Source: Enoplosus armatus (Eukaryota > Chordata > Actinopteri > Centrarchiformes > Enoplosidae). Taken from it: a stretch of DNA of 64,000 nucleotides. Of this stretch, positions 1 to 12,300 are shown one piece after another; positions within the stretch are counted from its first letter, which is position 1; every line of letters starts with the position of its first letter. A program made the position numbers and the translations under genes. A model generated the notes under the pieces. That model made no database searches. It worked only from the letters and a program-made list of their open reading frames with translations, and had not been told where the DNA came from. The stretch is from positions 1,612,001-1,676,000 of the forward strand of contig NC_092203.1 of assembly GCF_043641665.1 (NCBI RefSeq), given 5' to 3'.

Positions 1-3000
1 GGACAGCCGGATTTGGTTGCTAGGAGTGCAGAGCTGTAGTTTGGCTTGGTCTCGGAGACCTTACTGCTCTCCAGGTCACTGACGTGGAGTGTCGGGGGAA
101 GAAGCCCTTGAGAAGGAACAATCCCGATATCCACATTGTCCTCCACTGTTTCCTGCTGTCTAACAACCAAGAACAAAAAAAAGGCCCAACTTCACTATTT
201 CCAACTGTTTACTGTTAGATTGCCTTTAGGTCAGTGATCAGAATATTCGTCAGAAAGCCTACCTCTCCTTGATCTTCTGCAGGCGTGTCTGTCTGAGCTG
301 TTTGACGAAGTCTGAATAAATCTGTTGATGCCGCCGTTTCTGCTCCTCCTCTTCCTCAGTGAAAGCATAGTTGGTGTCCACATAGCGATAGCGCTGTACA
401 CCAGTGAAGATGGTCCTGAGTACAATAAAGACAGGAATCTTCCATTTTTATTTCATACTTTTGAGGAAATTTGGATTTGTTGTTTCTGATTGTTTCAAAC
501 ACATCTCAGTTGACAAACTGGCTGCTAATCTGCACTGAGCCTGTGAATGAGTGTGTTTCTATAACCTCTACCTGTACTGCCTGTGCGCAGAGGCAGGCCT
601 GATGCTCGTGGCTCGGTCATTAGGAAAAGCCAGGAACTGCTCCCCCTCTGTGTTCTGACTTCCCTCCCTGCGATGTATGTGAAGTCGTGTTTTGTCGGCG
701 CTGAGGACAGCGGCGCGCGCCATCTCACGGCAGCAGGCCAGTTCGCTAGGACGAACGAGAGGCCGTGCTCCGGTTGGGTTGGTCACTGCTGGAGTGATGC
801 CTGTGAAGCAGCCAATTAGAGCAGGACAGGTACATGCATCAAAATGATCTAATTAAAGGACAATTCTGGTGATAGTCTTTATTTCTCTTCCTGTCAACAA
901 ATCCAACGAAAAGACCCAAACCCTCAGTGAATTGATGCTACTGACAGGTATTGTGTGTGTGTGTCCAAAGCCTGATATATCTTATTCCTCTGTGCTCCAT
1001 TGTTGTCCAAATCAAAAACACATCAATGAAGCGCACTGTTGTACTGCGTGACATGCTCCTTCACTAATATGAACACACACACTGTGGCTGTGCTTGGGGC
1101 CGAGAGCCACAGACAAGTTGGGAAAGTCAAAGTATTGAGAGACAGATATTGTTGGTTTTGATCTTTTCATGGGACTAAACCTTCAATATTCACCAGGATT
1201 TAGTTTAGGCGCAGGGTGTGTGGTCTCACTTCGGCAGACAGCAGACAGGTGTAGAGTGACGGTGTGGAAGCTGCAAAGCTCAAGTCCAGTAACATCTTCA
1301 GCAGTGTTGCCACCCCTCTGAGCAACATGACCCAAGATGTCTAGCTTCTGACATACCAGGAAGCTCCCTTGCTGCCGTGCAGTAAAAGACAAAACTACAT
1401 CCTGGGGAATGCAACAGAAAAAAAAAATTCACATTCACTGCTCCACTTGGACTTTTAAATAAGTAACTGAATCAATCGCCATGCCTACCTGGCATTGCCC
1501 AGGGGAGATTGTGCCAGTGGAGGGCTTGGTGGTGAAATGCGCTAACTTGCGGAAGCGAAAGTTTATGGGAAGTTGAGGGCAGAGGTTGTGCAGCACACAC
1601 AGCAAGTCGACACGTTGGCCCGTCACACAGGTGAGGAAATTAAATCTTTGTGAGGGACTAGGCACCAGAGACACAGGCAGTCCGGAGCCTGTCACTGCCA
1701 GCTCCACACTACTGTTTCCTAAAGAGACAAAGAAAAATACTGTTTTAATCAAAGTATCAGCCTGTTCTATCTTTAATCAACTAATGAATAATCTGCTCTG
1801 AACTGAAGTGCTGACTCGAAACAGTCCTCTGAGCACTTGTATTGAATTTTATTATGCAATGTGAAATGAGTGTGTTGAGAGTACCATTATGGTGAGTGAA
1901 GCCATATCTGCTTCCCACTGACTCAAACAGCAGGAAAAGACAGTAGTCTTGCCGGCTGGCTGAGGAATCACGCTTCTTCTCTTCAGTTGTACTGAAAGAG
2001 ACGGGGTGTTGTTGTGGGGTAGTTTACACAAATTTTGACCATATTAATAACAACACTACATGCTCCTCGTTAGTATAGTGGTAAGTATCCCCGCCTGTCA
2101 CGCGGGAGACCGGGGTTCGATTCCCCGACGGGGAGTAGTATGCTTTTCTCCCCCAACAAACCCCTATAAAAACAATCTTTACATTTTTCTATTATATCTA
2201 CAGGATAAGGTACAATAAGTTCAACAGTTTCATACAGCATTAGTCCATTGGCATTTCTAAGCATCAATTATTTAAATATTAATGTTGACATTGACATGAA
2301 ATTCTATTCTAGTTGTTTGCACATTAATTTACCTCTTGCAGATGGGGCTGAAGCGTACTGCAACAGTGGTTTTGTCATATGGTCTGAGTCGACCCTGCTT
2401 GGGGACACACACCAACACCTGAGAGACATCTTGGGTGGCAGAGCTGCACCCCTCCATTCTCTCCAGCAGGGCGGCGTCTGTGCTCTTCTGGAGATCTGTT
2501 CCCTACACAGCCATCACAGTCAAAGCCTTGTTTAATTTTCAGTTCAGTGGTACTGGCCGCCACCCATTTTCCAAACAAACTATCAACCTAGCTAACAATG
2601 TCCTTGCCTAAACACAAACATGCCTGTCTGCACAGCAGCTGTGCAGCTACACCTACTTTCCCTAAGTGGAATCACTCACCACCTCAGTCCCAGCAGCAGT
2701 ATCCTGGAGCAGGCAGACCCAATCACATGCCTGGGGCGCGTTGTTTCTGAGAACCACATTCTCCACACGGGACGTTCCAAAGTATACAGGTCCAAACCAC
2801 AGACAAGAAAGTGGAGCCCCCTGTAAAATTTTAGGTTTTGTTCAGCAACAGCAATAAACACCTTCACACGAACATTATTTAGGGGGGGAAAGCAATAAAA
2901 AATTAACATCAATATATGAATTCCACTTGGACCACAGAAATACCTGCAGGTCAAAGACCTCAAGTCGTTGGTCCACCACCTCAGCCCTGATACTGAGAAC

Positions 3001-4989
3001 TACAGCAGAGCGATTCTGAAGTTTCACCCTGGGACAGAGGAAGGGTGAGGTTCAGGTAGAGTGGAAGTGCATAACTCTAACTCAAAACCACCACTTCAAT
3101 GGTTCATTTCCCATTGAGGTGCACATTTTCCAGAGTAAAATAATGCCAGATTTACCCATAACACTTACTTTACCATTAGTTACAATATTTTCTCCATGAC
3201 AAAATATCATGGAGATAGCTAATTTCATGACCTTCCATAAAAATCTTAGTGACTTAGTATTTAGGGTCCAATCACTTCAATATATGCTATCTGTGTTCAC
3301 AGTTATCTTGGACTGGTGTCATAAAGTATTTCTTACAGAGCCTTCTCATCAATCTGCCTGGGTCCATCTGTATTTAGTTCCACGTTCAGCCACTGGGTGG
3401 CGCCAGCTGCTATGACTCCAAAGCAAGGCGAAAGTCTGACTGAGGTGTCTCCATTGTACTGCACCTGGAACGCACCTTCATTGCACACACAAATACATAT
3501 GCATATTCTCACAGGGTGAATTTACTAAATAGTCCCTAATGCTTAACAAGATCACAGTAAGGACAGAAACCTTCACTTCAGACAGTTTTTAGTACAGAAA
3601 CAAGCTCGCTGCATTAAAAGAATAAAGGAAAACTACTGTAAATTGTTATATATCAATGTAAGTTCTGAAGTTTCCCATTCCATCATCCCACAACTGTCTC
3701 TCTAATCTGATTTTTGTTCATGTTAACTGAAAGATTTTACCACTTTCATTTCCATTAAATGATTTTGAAAATATTATAATATTCTGATCAAGTAGATAGA
3801 GGAAATTGCAGCTTTCTGCAGCTAATACTTAAATTTGATGGGTCAGGGAGTCTGTGTTTTCGACAAATAATATGTCATCAACTCGTGAGCCACTTAGATA
3901 CAGTATCTTCAGGCCAAGAAGGAGATGCTTGATTTACCTGGTGCTGACCCCTGATTGGTTATATGGTGATGTTTGCTGATAACCTGACTGCTGGCAGCAA
4001 TACAGCCAAAGTCTAGCACTGAGTCCATTAGGAGGGAACAAGCCCTGGGAAACCTCGAAAAAGAAAGGCAAGAGTTAAAATGTTAAAACATGGTGTGCGA
4101 TCCTAAATAATGGTTAATATACTGTACATCAGTATATCATAGGTCTAGCCTGTTTACCCCATCAGTGGGATTTTGATGGTCTCCATATCATCTACGCGAA
4201 TCAGGAGGCAATCCCTGACCTCCTCCTCTTCCTCTGGTGTGAACTCCAGCACGCCGCTTACAGACAGACCAGGGGCCACCACCTCGGCTAAGCCAGACAC
4301 TGTGAACTTGAACAACTGCGGGGAAATGGCATAGAGGAGAAGAGGGAGAGCAGGGCACCATTCAAATGTGTAGAGAGAACCACTTTGGTGGTGCCTTTTG
4401 ATTAAAATACTAACACACATTTTAAGAGATAGACATATGCTAACACAGTAACGGTACACTCAGATAAGGCAGAGAGAGTTCATGGTGGGGCAACTTCAGA
4501 GAAGATAGGACACATTGAACACTCCTAATATTAATATTAAAATACATTTCACCAAAATGCTACCACCTAGGGCATGCCTGTTGACAAATAGGATGAAAGT
4601 TATGATGAATTGATAACATACGGTTAATAGGACGTGCTAGCATCAAACCAACAATATCCATTAAGTTAGCTGGCTAACTAATTATAGCTAACGCGCGAGG
4701 AGTTGAATGGCGTAGCAAGTAATTTAGCTAGCTAATTCTTATTTAGCTAACGTGACGTCGTTTTTTATTTTTTAATAATATTTTTTTATTTAATAGTAGT
4801 ATTCAGTTAGCTAATTGTTTAAAGACAAACCAGAGTTTACGCTACCTTTAACGCGGGCTTTTCAACCATTATTTTCGTCGACGTTTTCCCAACATTTGTT
4901 GCCGCGACGATAGTCTTGTACACCCGGCCGACTTTCACATCTTTGAACTCGACAAACGGCGGGTCAACTCGAACAGCACTTCCAGCCAT
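1..4989 (-). CDS. cfap47: CFAP47, N-terminal part (13 exons, runs off the left edge)
   Basis: Exons: 4846-4989, 4158-4315, 3938-4044, 3337-3475, 2944-3028, 2680-2820, 2333-2502, 1885-1991, 1489-1718, 1194-1401, 572-800, 263-415, 1-159. Phases close at every junction, giving about 676 codons of a family near 3,200 residues. The start MAGSAVRVDPPFVEF opens an ASH/MSP-type beta-sandwich array. Seen pieces resembling human CFAP47 in order: FGPVYFGTSRVENVVLRN, DYCLFLLFESVGSRYGF, VELAVTGSGLPVSLVPSPSQ, LNPGITPAVTNPTG, FLAFPNDRATSIRP, a charged helix ending RQTRLQKIKER, and DNVDIGIVPSQGL. The CH domain expected later is outside. CFAP47 is a flagellar protein; its loss in men gives multiple sperm-flagellum defects. 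Two RFX X-box-like sites lie 140-200 bp upstream of the ATG. Human CFAP47 is X-linked, so this neighbourhood differs. HYDIN and DLEC1 are less likely on N-terminal sequence. Confidence 0.85.
2064..2135 (+). tRNA. tRNA-Asp (anticodon GTC)
   Basis: A 72-nt cloverleaf starting TCCTCGTTAGTATAGTGG and ending GACGGGGAG. The acceptor stem pairs TCCTCGT with ACGGGGA in the usual vertebrate pattern, the anticodon loop reads CTGTCAC (GTC), and the B box GGTTCGATTCC is intact. A Pol III stop (TTTT) follows at 2143-2146. It lies inside a cfap47 intron, antisense to that gene. No intron, and no CCA encoded. The sequence appears intact and functional. Confidence 0.96.
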
Positions 4990-5300
4990 CATGACTTTCT
5001 CGTTACTACTTACTTACAGACGCCAAACGCCACAAATATACTTTTCCTGTAATTAGCGTGCATGTAAAATCATTTATCACGCAATTTTGTCGAGGTGTTG
5101 ACTCGCATACCGATAGTCAACTTTGCTGTTGCTATCCAAACGTTGCTCACTAAACACTGGTTGACAGTTCAGGCGGTTTCTAGGCAACGACTCCAACTCC
5201 CGTAGTGGCGCTTGTTTTGCACCCTTGGGCAATCCAGGTGGACGGTGCAGCCGTTGACACTCGACAACAAGACTTTATACACAACCAAAATATCTGGTTT
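4990..5300 (-). promoter_or_regulatory. cfap47 upstream region with two RFX X-box-like sites
   Basis: Two imperfect X-box motifs (family consensus GTTGCCATGGCAAC) sit at 5128-5141 (GTTGCTATCCAAAC) and 5176-5188 (GTTTCTAGGCAAC), about 140-200 bp upstream of the cfap47 ATG. RFX factors drive many ciliary genes through such sites, so motif and gene function agree. That these sites are used is inference. Confidence 0.45.
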
Positions 5301-5480
5301 GTTTTGGAGGAATTAAATGTTTTTGATACCATAAATGCAAAGACAGACAATCATTATTATTCAAACAGCTGAGCTGGGGAGGGGGGGTTTATATCTAAAA
5401 TTGCCTCTTCAAATTCAAGCTTAAAATAAAGTGAAACAAACATTTGTACAAAGGCAAAATTATCAAAAGAGTTGATGTGA

Positions 5481-5486
5481 TTTATT
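5481..5486 (-). terminator. Likely nufip1 poly(A) signal
   Basis: AATAAA on the minus strand, about 220 bases beyond the nufip1 stop codon at 5708. It is the first canonical hexamer downstream, implying a short 3' UTR ending near 5460. The remainder up to cfap47 holds low-complexity A/T sequence and no gene. Confidence 0.6.
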
Positions 5487-5707
5487 TCACAAGAAAAAAA
5501 AAAACAAGATAGTCTTTCTTTAGTACACAGCATTTTACAAAAATATAACTGGATATTGTTAGTCAAACTAACATCACAAAATAAGACTGCCCTTAAAAAA
5601 ACAACAAAGATTTCAAAGTATTAACATCAACGTGAAAGACAAATGTCTCACCTTTTATGTTTTAGAACAGAAATAAGATGAATGCATTGTATTAATTTGC
5701 TGGGATT

Positions 5708-8640
5708 TCACACAACAGCGCCGGGGCTCTCCCATATTTCATCATCATAAATATTAGAGGTAGATGTGATTTTATCTGTGGCAGTCAAATCGAGGCTGTG
5801 GCAGTCGTTGGCATTTGTGTCTTCAGCATTTTGGATGAAACCCTCTGCAACCTGCTCAGCACTTGCTGCTGGAGCATCCTCGGATGGTCCCGAGCATACT
5901 TGATCACTCTGCAAACCCTGGTCCTGGCAGTTTTGCGGCAAGTACCGGTCAACTACAGCTACTACTACTCCACCAGCCAGACAGGCAGACTGGAGCACAT
6001 CCCTGGCTTCCTCTGATGGCCTCCCTTCATGCTCCCCTGTTGTGTTAGCTGGTGTGTCTTTATCCTTTACACCCTCCTGGGTGTGAGGTCTGCTCTCCAG
6101 GCCAAAGAAGTTGTTTCGGACAACAAAGCGCACACACTGCAGGAGCACATTCCTCTCATGGCGGACGTCTGGGGCCAGCAACTAAACAGAGTGAAAGAAA
6201 AGGGCTGAGCAGATGCATCTAGATAAACTAGATTATCTAAATTTAAATATAATTTTACTCTCTCAATATAAATTCCTGTGACATATGCTTGTATAATCTC
6301 AGATGTCTCCTCACCATCTCAAGTAGAGTGGGACGATGTGTCTGCGGTGTATCTTGGTGTCCTCCTCTACCACCCCTTCCTCCCCTGCCTCCTCTTCCCC
6401 CTCTTCCCCCTCTTCCTCTTCTGCTGTGAGGTGTGTGGAGGGCACGGTCAGGCTGGGGGACTTTGTGAGCCTCTGAAGAGGTTTCCCTGCCTGCAGAGGG
6501 TCCTCCGTCCTGGGAGTTTGGTGGTATCGCGTTTAGGAGAGCCTGGTTTTCTCGCACAAGGTCTTTGGCTCTCTGAATGGGGGTGGCTGAAACACAAGGA
6601 AAAAGGATGATTTGTTACTGCCGTTATTCATATAGAGACTGAATAAGTGTCATTTCTGTCCACTATTTCCAAACTTTCAATGACCTGGAAGTTAGTTCAT
6701 TGAAGACTGAAATGAGTTGTAGCCACATTGGATCATCCTGATAAGATTGGAACTACCTAAGGTACTCTCTAAGGTTTCTGTAGCAGATTGAGGATGGTGG
6801 CAAACTCACCCTCTGGTTCCTCATCACTTTCGCTCTCACTCATGGAGCCGTAGTTGGCCACCAGGGAGCCCAGAGCTGAGCTCATCCGTTTAGGAGCCAC
6901 AACCAGGCCACCGGTCCTGGACTGAGCAGCTGAGTCCTCTCTATCAGAATCTGGAAGCACACGAGAAACACATTGCAATACCAACAGTAGTTTGTCCCGA
7001 CACAGATCTGACAATAAAGACGCACGGTGTCACTCACCATGGTCACTGCTGGCCAGCGCTCCCAGTGGATCACCGTCCCTGCAGGGCTGCGTGAGGGGTG
7101 GAGGTCTCTCTGCAGCGTTGCCGTCTAGTGGGTGAGGGCCTTGAGGGTGTCGCCCGTGGAATCCTCTGTTACCCCAGCCACGACCTCGACCCCGACCCCG
7201 ACCCCGTCCCCGTCCTCTGCCTCTCATTCGTCTGTTAATAAAATATTGAAAAGTCTAGATTTAGATTAGATTGGCTCAGGCCTCACGTCAAAGCAAATGA
7301 GCGCACGTACATCCTTGTTTCTGGTTGCAATGAAAGAGAAAATAAGAAAGATCGATGCAAAATGCATCAAATTACCCAAACTGAGCGGTCTCTAGAACGG
7401 CTCCTGTCTCCTCCCGTACTTCCATCACTTTTCTCTTCTTGTCCACATTCTGAAGTGTTGGATAGTTTCTGAAAAAGACAAATTAAAGTTTGAGTTGAAC
7501 AACAACAATCACTACACCTTGGACGACATGGGTGAAACCTATAGAAAACACTGAAAATCTGGATTATTTTATGGTGAAATGTCATTAATAGTTCGGAGAT
7601 AAATTAGAGAACCTGCCACAGTTTCAAGAATCTATTTGTGAATACTGACTTGCGCCTCTCCTCTCTCCATTTTGCAATCTCTTCTGGTGTGTCCAGCTTG
7701 ATTCTTTTAGCTCCCGGAGCATGGTTCTGCAGTCGGGATATAAAAAAACCCCCAAACATTTAAATCAGCAAAAGAAATTGCTGCAGTTTGAGATACACAG
7801 AGAGTTGTTTCACTTACATTTTTCCAGTGGATGCTGACTATTTTTTCATGAGCCATGAAGGTGCAGTCGGGCACGGAACACTACGGAAGAGATTTGATGG
7901 AGGCAGTCAGTAAAACGTGCATCGGGATTTCCACAAGTGACATGATGAAATGAAGCAAAAATAGACTCAAATGTCAAATTACCCTGACGTGTTGAGAAAC
8001 ATGTTCATCGTATTTCTCCTGGTTTTTGAAGCCCCGGTCACAGGTGTCACAAAAATGGGAATACTCTGGTTCCTTCTTATTTTTCTGCTGTGGGTTATGG
8101 ACAGATCAGTTCACCATACGGCTGTGCTTATTCTTTGTGCAGAGTGCACTGCTGCTGTGTGACAAACACCAACATTAAGGTCACAGATAGTTACCTTTTT
8201 CCCTTGATGGTTGGGGGGTCCATAATTCTGTCTTCCACCTCGATGTCCTCCTTGTTGCCATTCACGACCAAATCTCTGACCTGAAGACAAAGGCTGGAGT
8301 TAGAGGCATGACAACACTGACTGCGCTTTGGGTTTGATCTCCATTTAACAGACTGCTGTGTGGGCTGCTCACCGTGTGGACGTTCATAGCTTCCGCGGCC
8401 TGACGATGGGAAGCCGAACCCAGCCGCTGCCCCGTGATGCCATCCCGCCTGGCCGCCGTGGTCCCAGCTGGGCTCGGAGGGCGTCTCGCACCAGCTCCAC
8501 ATGCTGGGGTGGAAGCTGCTCGAGCCCGGCTGCTGCTGACGCTGGAAGGGCTGGACAGAGTTCGAAGCGGGACAGCCGAAGTCCGGCGGAGGATAGCGCC
8601 CGCGTTCGTTCATACCGCACGGCCGAAGTCTCTCCTTCAC
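5708..8640 (-). CDS. nufip1: NUFIP1, box C/D snoRNP assembly factor
   Basis: Exons: 8373-8640, 8195-8280, 7983-8084, 7818-7880, 7650-7726, 7376-7468, 7038-7231, 6810-6950, 6315-6586, 5708-6181; 589 residues if the first Met (MKERLRPCG) is used, 580 from the second ([10 protein letters not shown]). Exon 3 may gain one Gln by using the alternative AG. Domains: Pro/Gln-rich N-terminus; one C2H2 zinc finger (FCDTCDRGF...YDEHVSQHV) at about residues 125-150; a second Cys/His segment [19 protein letters not shown]; the conserved RRKNYPTL patch; two Arg/Gly repeats; an acidic [20 protein letters not shown] stretch; then [24 protein letters not shown]1 bridges the R2TP/HSP90 machinery to nascent box C/D snoRNPs in the nucleus and also acts in ribophagy. 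The last exon extends well past the mammalian end. Divergent from nop58. Confidence 0.93.
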
Positions 8641-9345
8641 GTCGACAGTGACGTCTATTTGAAGTACACTGGAGGTTTCTCACCATGCAGCTCTCACATG
8701 TGCATGTTTTTGACCCCCGGTTCATACACACGTTCGTCACTTCCGCGAGAGCAGGAAGGACATAAACACACGCGCCGAGGCAAAACACAAAATAGTAACG
8801 ACACCCATGATATTATAGTTATGATAGTTTTGTGTACATTTTACATTCACGTTCAACTGAAACTCTGTTCTATCTGCGATTTTATTTAATGTATTTTTTT
8901 TTTTTTTAAACCGGCGTATTCGCTACAACTTCTCGCGAGCTCCTCTTGGGTTGCCAGGTTGGGGACGGGGAAACCAGGGACGCCCGTTTTTTTTTTTTTC
9001 ATACGCCTGCGCTGCTCTGCTTTTGAGAAATTAAACATAGTTGTGCAGTCATAACGTAAACAACACTGAGACAATATCTACTATTTGTAAAAACAATAGT
9101 TGTATGGATGTGTGTGTTCGGGTAAAATATCGCTGAAACCATGAAATCACGTCTGGTATCGGGCGATATCGAGTGACGCAGCTGGCAACCCGGCAGCTTC
9201 CTGGTGCTCGCGCTCTCGCCGCGTGTGCCTCAGACAGAGTAGGGTAGTCCGTAAGTGGAGCCAGCGTGGTGCCTTTGAGGAAAACCTGAAAGCTCTCCAC
9301 TTTGAGAGCGCCACAACTCCACAAAGTGACTGAGCTGCTGCCAAA
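8641..9345. promoter_or_regulatory. Shared divergent promoter of nufip1 and nop58
   Basis: 705 bp separate the two start codons, which point away from each other. The block is CpG-bearing and contains TCTCGCGAG at 8931-8939, close to the palindromic TCTCGCGAGA element known from broadly expressed, often bidirectional promoters. No TATA box was seen at a fitting place. No other gene fits here. Co-regulation of the two genes is inferred from geometry only. Confidence 0.65.
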
Positions 9346-12300
9346 ATGCTCGTGTTATTTGAGACCGCCGCTGGATATGCAATATTCAAAGTACGTATAT
9401 TCTGCTTTTGTTTTAGAATGCGCAATAGTTCACGTTACGCACTAGCTATTTGAGTTAGCCACACAGCTAGCTACCCACAGCCCACGTTGGTTCAGTCGTA
9501 GGCAACGTAACGGGCAAATGACTCAATTATTATGTGGTCTTTTGATCCGCGCGCTAAAGTATGTGAATGTATAAATGCCAAGTTTTTGCCTGTGCACGAG
9601 TGTCTCTGCTGATGCACAAGCTAACACTAAGTTAGCAGTCCGAAGGCCTGGCAACCACGTGTGTGCATGTTGAGGCTAACTTCAGTGAATGTAGCCACTT
9701 CTCACCGCACGTCCACGTGCATGTAGGAAGTTAAGCAAATGACGGTGCTGTTATATAAACAACACTCAACCTGAATGTAATATGTAGGGACTTGTGATGT
9801 CATCCACAATTGTAGATATATTGTACATACAAGTGTTGGTTGTTCTTGGGCACCCCGTCAGCACTGATCAGACCCTTTTTTTTAAAACGCATTGCCACTA
9901 ACATTTAAGTTACTGTTATATTACAGGTCCTCGATGAATCCAAGCTGCAACAGGTCGACAGCCTGTATAAGGAGTTTGAAACTCCTGAAAAAGCGAATAA
10001 AGTGTAAGTCCATGTAACTCAGCCTTCAACAGATCATAGCACCTGGTGGCTTGCTGTAGCTGGCTAGTTGTCATTGATTTGATAAAGTGTAGGTCATGCA
10101 AAGTGGGTGAAATTTGTTTTTTTTTGTTCTGTCCCCGCCAGTGTGAAGCTAAAGCACTTTGAGAAGTTCCAGGACACAACAGAGGCCTTGGCAGGTAATG
10201 ACATGTCTCTTTTTCTTTTTTTTTTGTGTCTGTAACGTACACCTTAGACCCATGGTCTGTGATGTAGTTCTGTGTCTGATTCAAACATGAGGCATCCCAC
10301 AGTATTCGTCACTACCCCTGAGACCGCACCTTTTCATGTTAGCAGGTAGTTCAAATGGCGTAGAAAGGTACTTTGTAATGATAGAACATGTACATTTTCA
10401 TACAGAGCTAGATTACATGTTCTCCACTATTCCCCCTCAAGCGCGTTAGGTTGACCGTTTTCTGTGTGGTGTATGGTGGTGGTGGTGTCGTAGTGTGTTT
10501 AATGCAGTGTTCCTATCCTCTGCCTCGCAGCTGCCACTGCCCTCGTCGAGGGAAAAATTGGCAAGAGTTTGAAGAAAGTGCTGAAGAAAGTTGTTGCCAA
10601 GGAGGCTCACGAGCAGCTGGCCATCAGTGATGTAAAACTCGGTGGGGTCATTAAAGTAAGTGACCCCATGTTTACATTATCGGTGCAGCACCTGTAGCGT
10701 AGCGTCATGATGCAAGAGTTGTCTCTAACCGACTCTGGTTTTTCAGGACAAGCTGGACCTGAGCTGCGTCCACAGCCCCGCCGTGGCTGAGCTGATGAGA
10801 TGCATCAGGGGCCAGATGGAGAGCCTCATCACTGGACTTCCTCCCAGGGAGATCAGCGCCATGTCTCTGGGGTTGGCTCACAGGTAGGTGGCACGTGGAC
10901 GCAGCAGTGTGTCTTCCTTACTGTATGTCCGTATCCTGATGGGGATCCTGTAAATGAACAACAATAAACAAAACGTGGATACCGTTGAGCGCGACTGCCG
11001 CCTATGATTACACTTGCTGTCTGAAACTTCCGCTGTAGATTTTCCTCAGCATTCGTCACTACCACTGAGGCAGCAGTCTCTCCCCATTCATAGTAAGATC
11101 AAAAATACGTCGGTGTGTGAAGTAACCCATGAATACGCCTCCTCTTCTCTGTGTTCTCCAGTTTATCCCGCTACAAGCTGAAGTTCAGTCCGGACAAAGT
11201 GGACACCATGATTGTGCAGGCCATCTGTAAGTTATGTTTTTATGATGCAAGAGAAGCGCTTAACAATACTTAGTGATGAATAGGGCGTTTTTTTGCAGAG
11301 AAAAGGACTGTAAAATGACAATTAATAGACTCGCCATTTCACCCCCCCCCCTTTTGTCTCCTCAGCTCTTTTGGATGACCTGGATAAGGAGCTTAACAAC
11401 TACATCATGCGATGCAGGGAGTGGTACGGCTGGCATTTTCCCGAGCTGGGAAAAGTCATCACAGACAACTTGGCCTACTGCAAAGCTGTCCGCAAAATTG
11501 GTACAAAAAAAAAAGAATGGTTAAAAGCCCCGTTCACACAATGCGCCCTACTGTACATGCTTAAAAGTGACAATATTCCTAAGTCGCTCAATGTGTCTCC
11601 AGGCGATCGCACTAACGTGGCCGGCTCCGATCTGTCGGACCTCCTCCCCGAGGAAATCGAGGCAGAGGTCAAACTGGCCGCTGAGATCTCCATGGGAACA
11701 GAAGTGTCCGAACAGGACATCGGCAACATCAGGCACCTGTGCGATCAGGTATGTGTCTTCTTCTGTATTTCATCATTACACGTTTATACCAACATGTACT
11801 GGAGTATCGGGGGAGCTCACGTGACCAGTGGTGATGATGACGACAGTTGTCTTTTTATCCTGAAACAATTCGTGTGGGGTTTTTCAGTCACTACCTCATC
11901 TGAACAGTCACATTTCTCGACTCCTGCCCTCAACTGCGGGAAGGGTACCGCTGAATTTGATTATCTGCCGGCAGTTGTAATACAAATCTACGAATCTCCT
12001 TCTTTTCCACAGGTGATTGAGATTTCAGAGTACCGCACTCAGCTGTACGACTACCTGAAGAACCGAATGATGGCCATCGCCCCCAACCTGACAGTAATGG
12101 TGGGCGAGCTGGTCGGCGCCCGTCTCATCTCACACGCAGGTGAGTCACGTAGGAGGAACTGCGCGAACGCCAGCCAAGCGGTGATGATGACGACGTTATG
12201 TCATTTCCCTGAAAAAGACTGATGGTTTTAAGTCACTACCTCATCTGAGCTTGCGTTAAGGGGGCCCAGTGGACAGGTACTGGTGGGAGCGTCCTATTTA

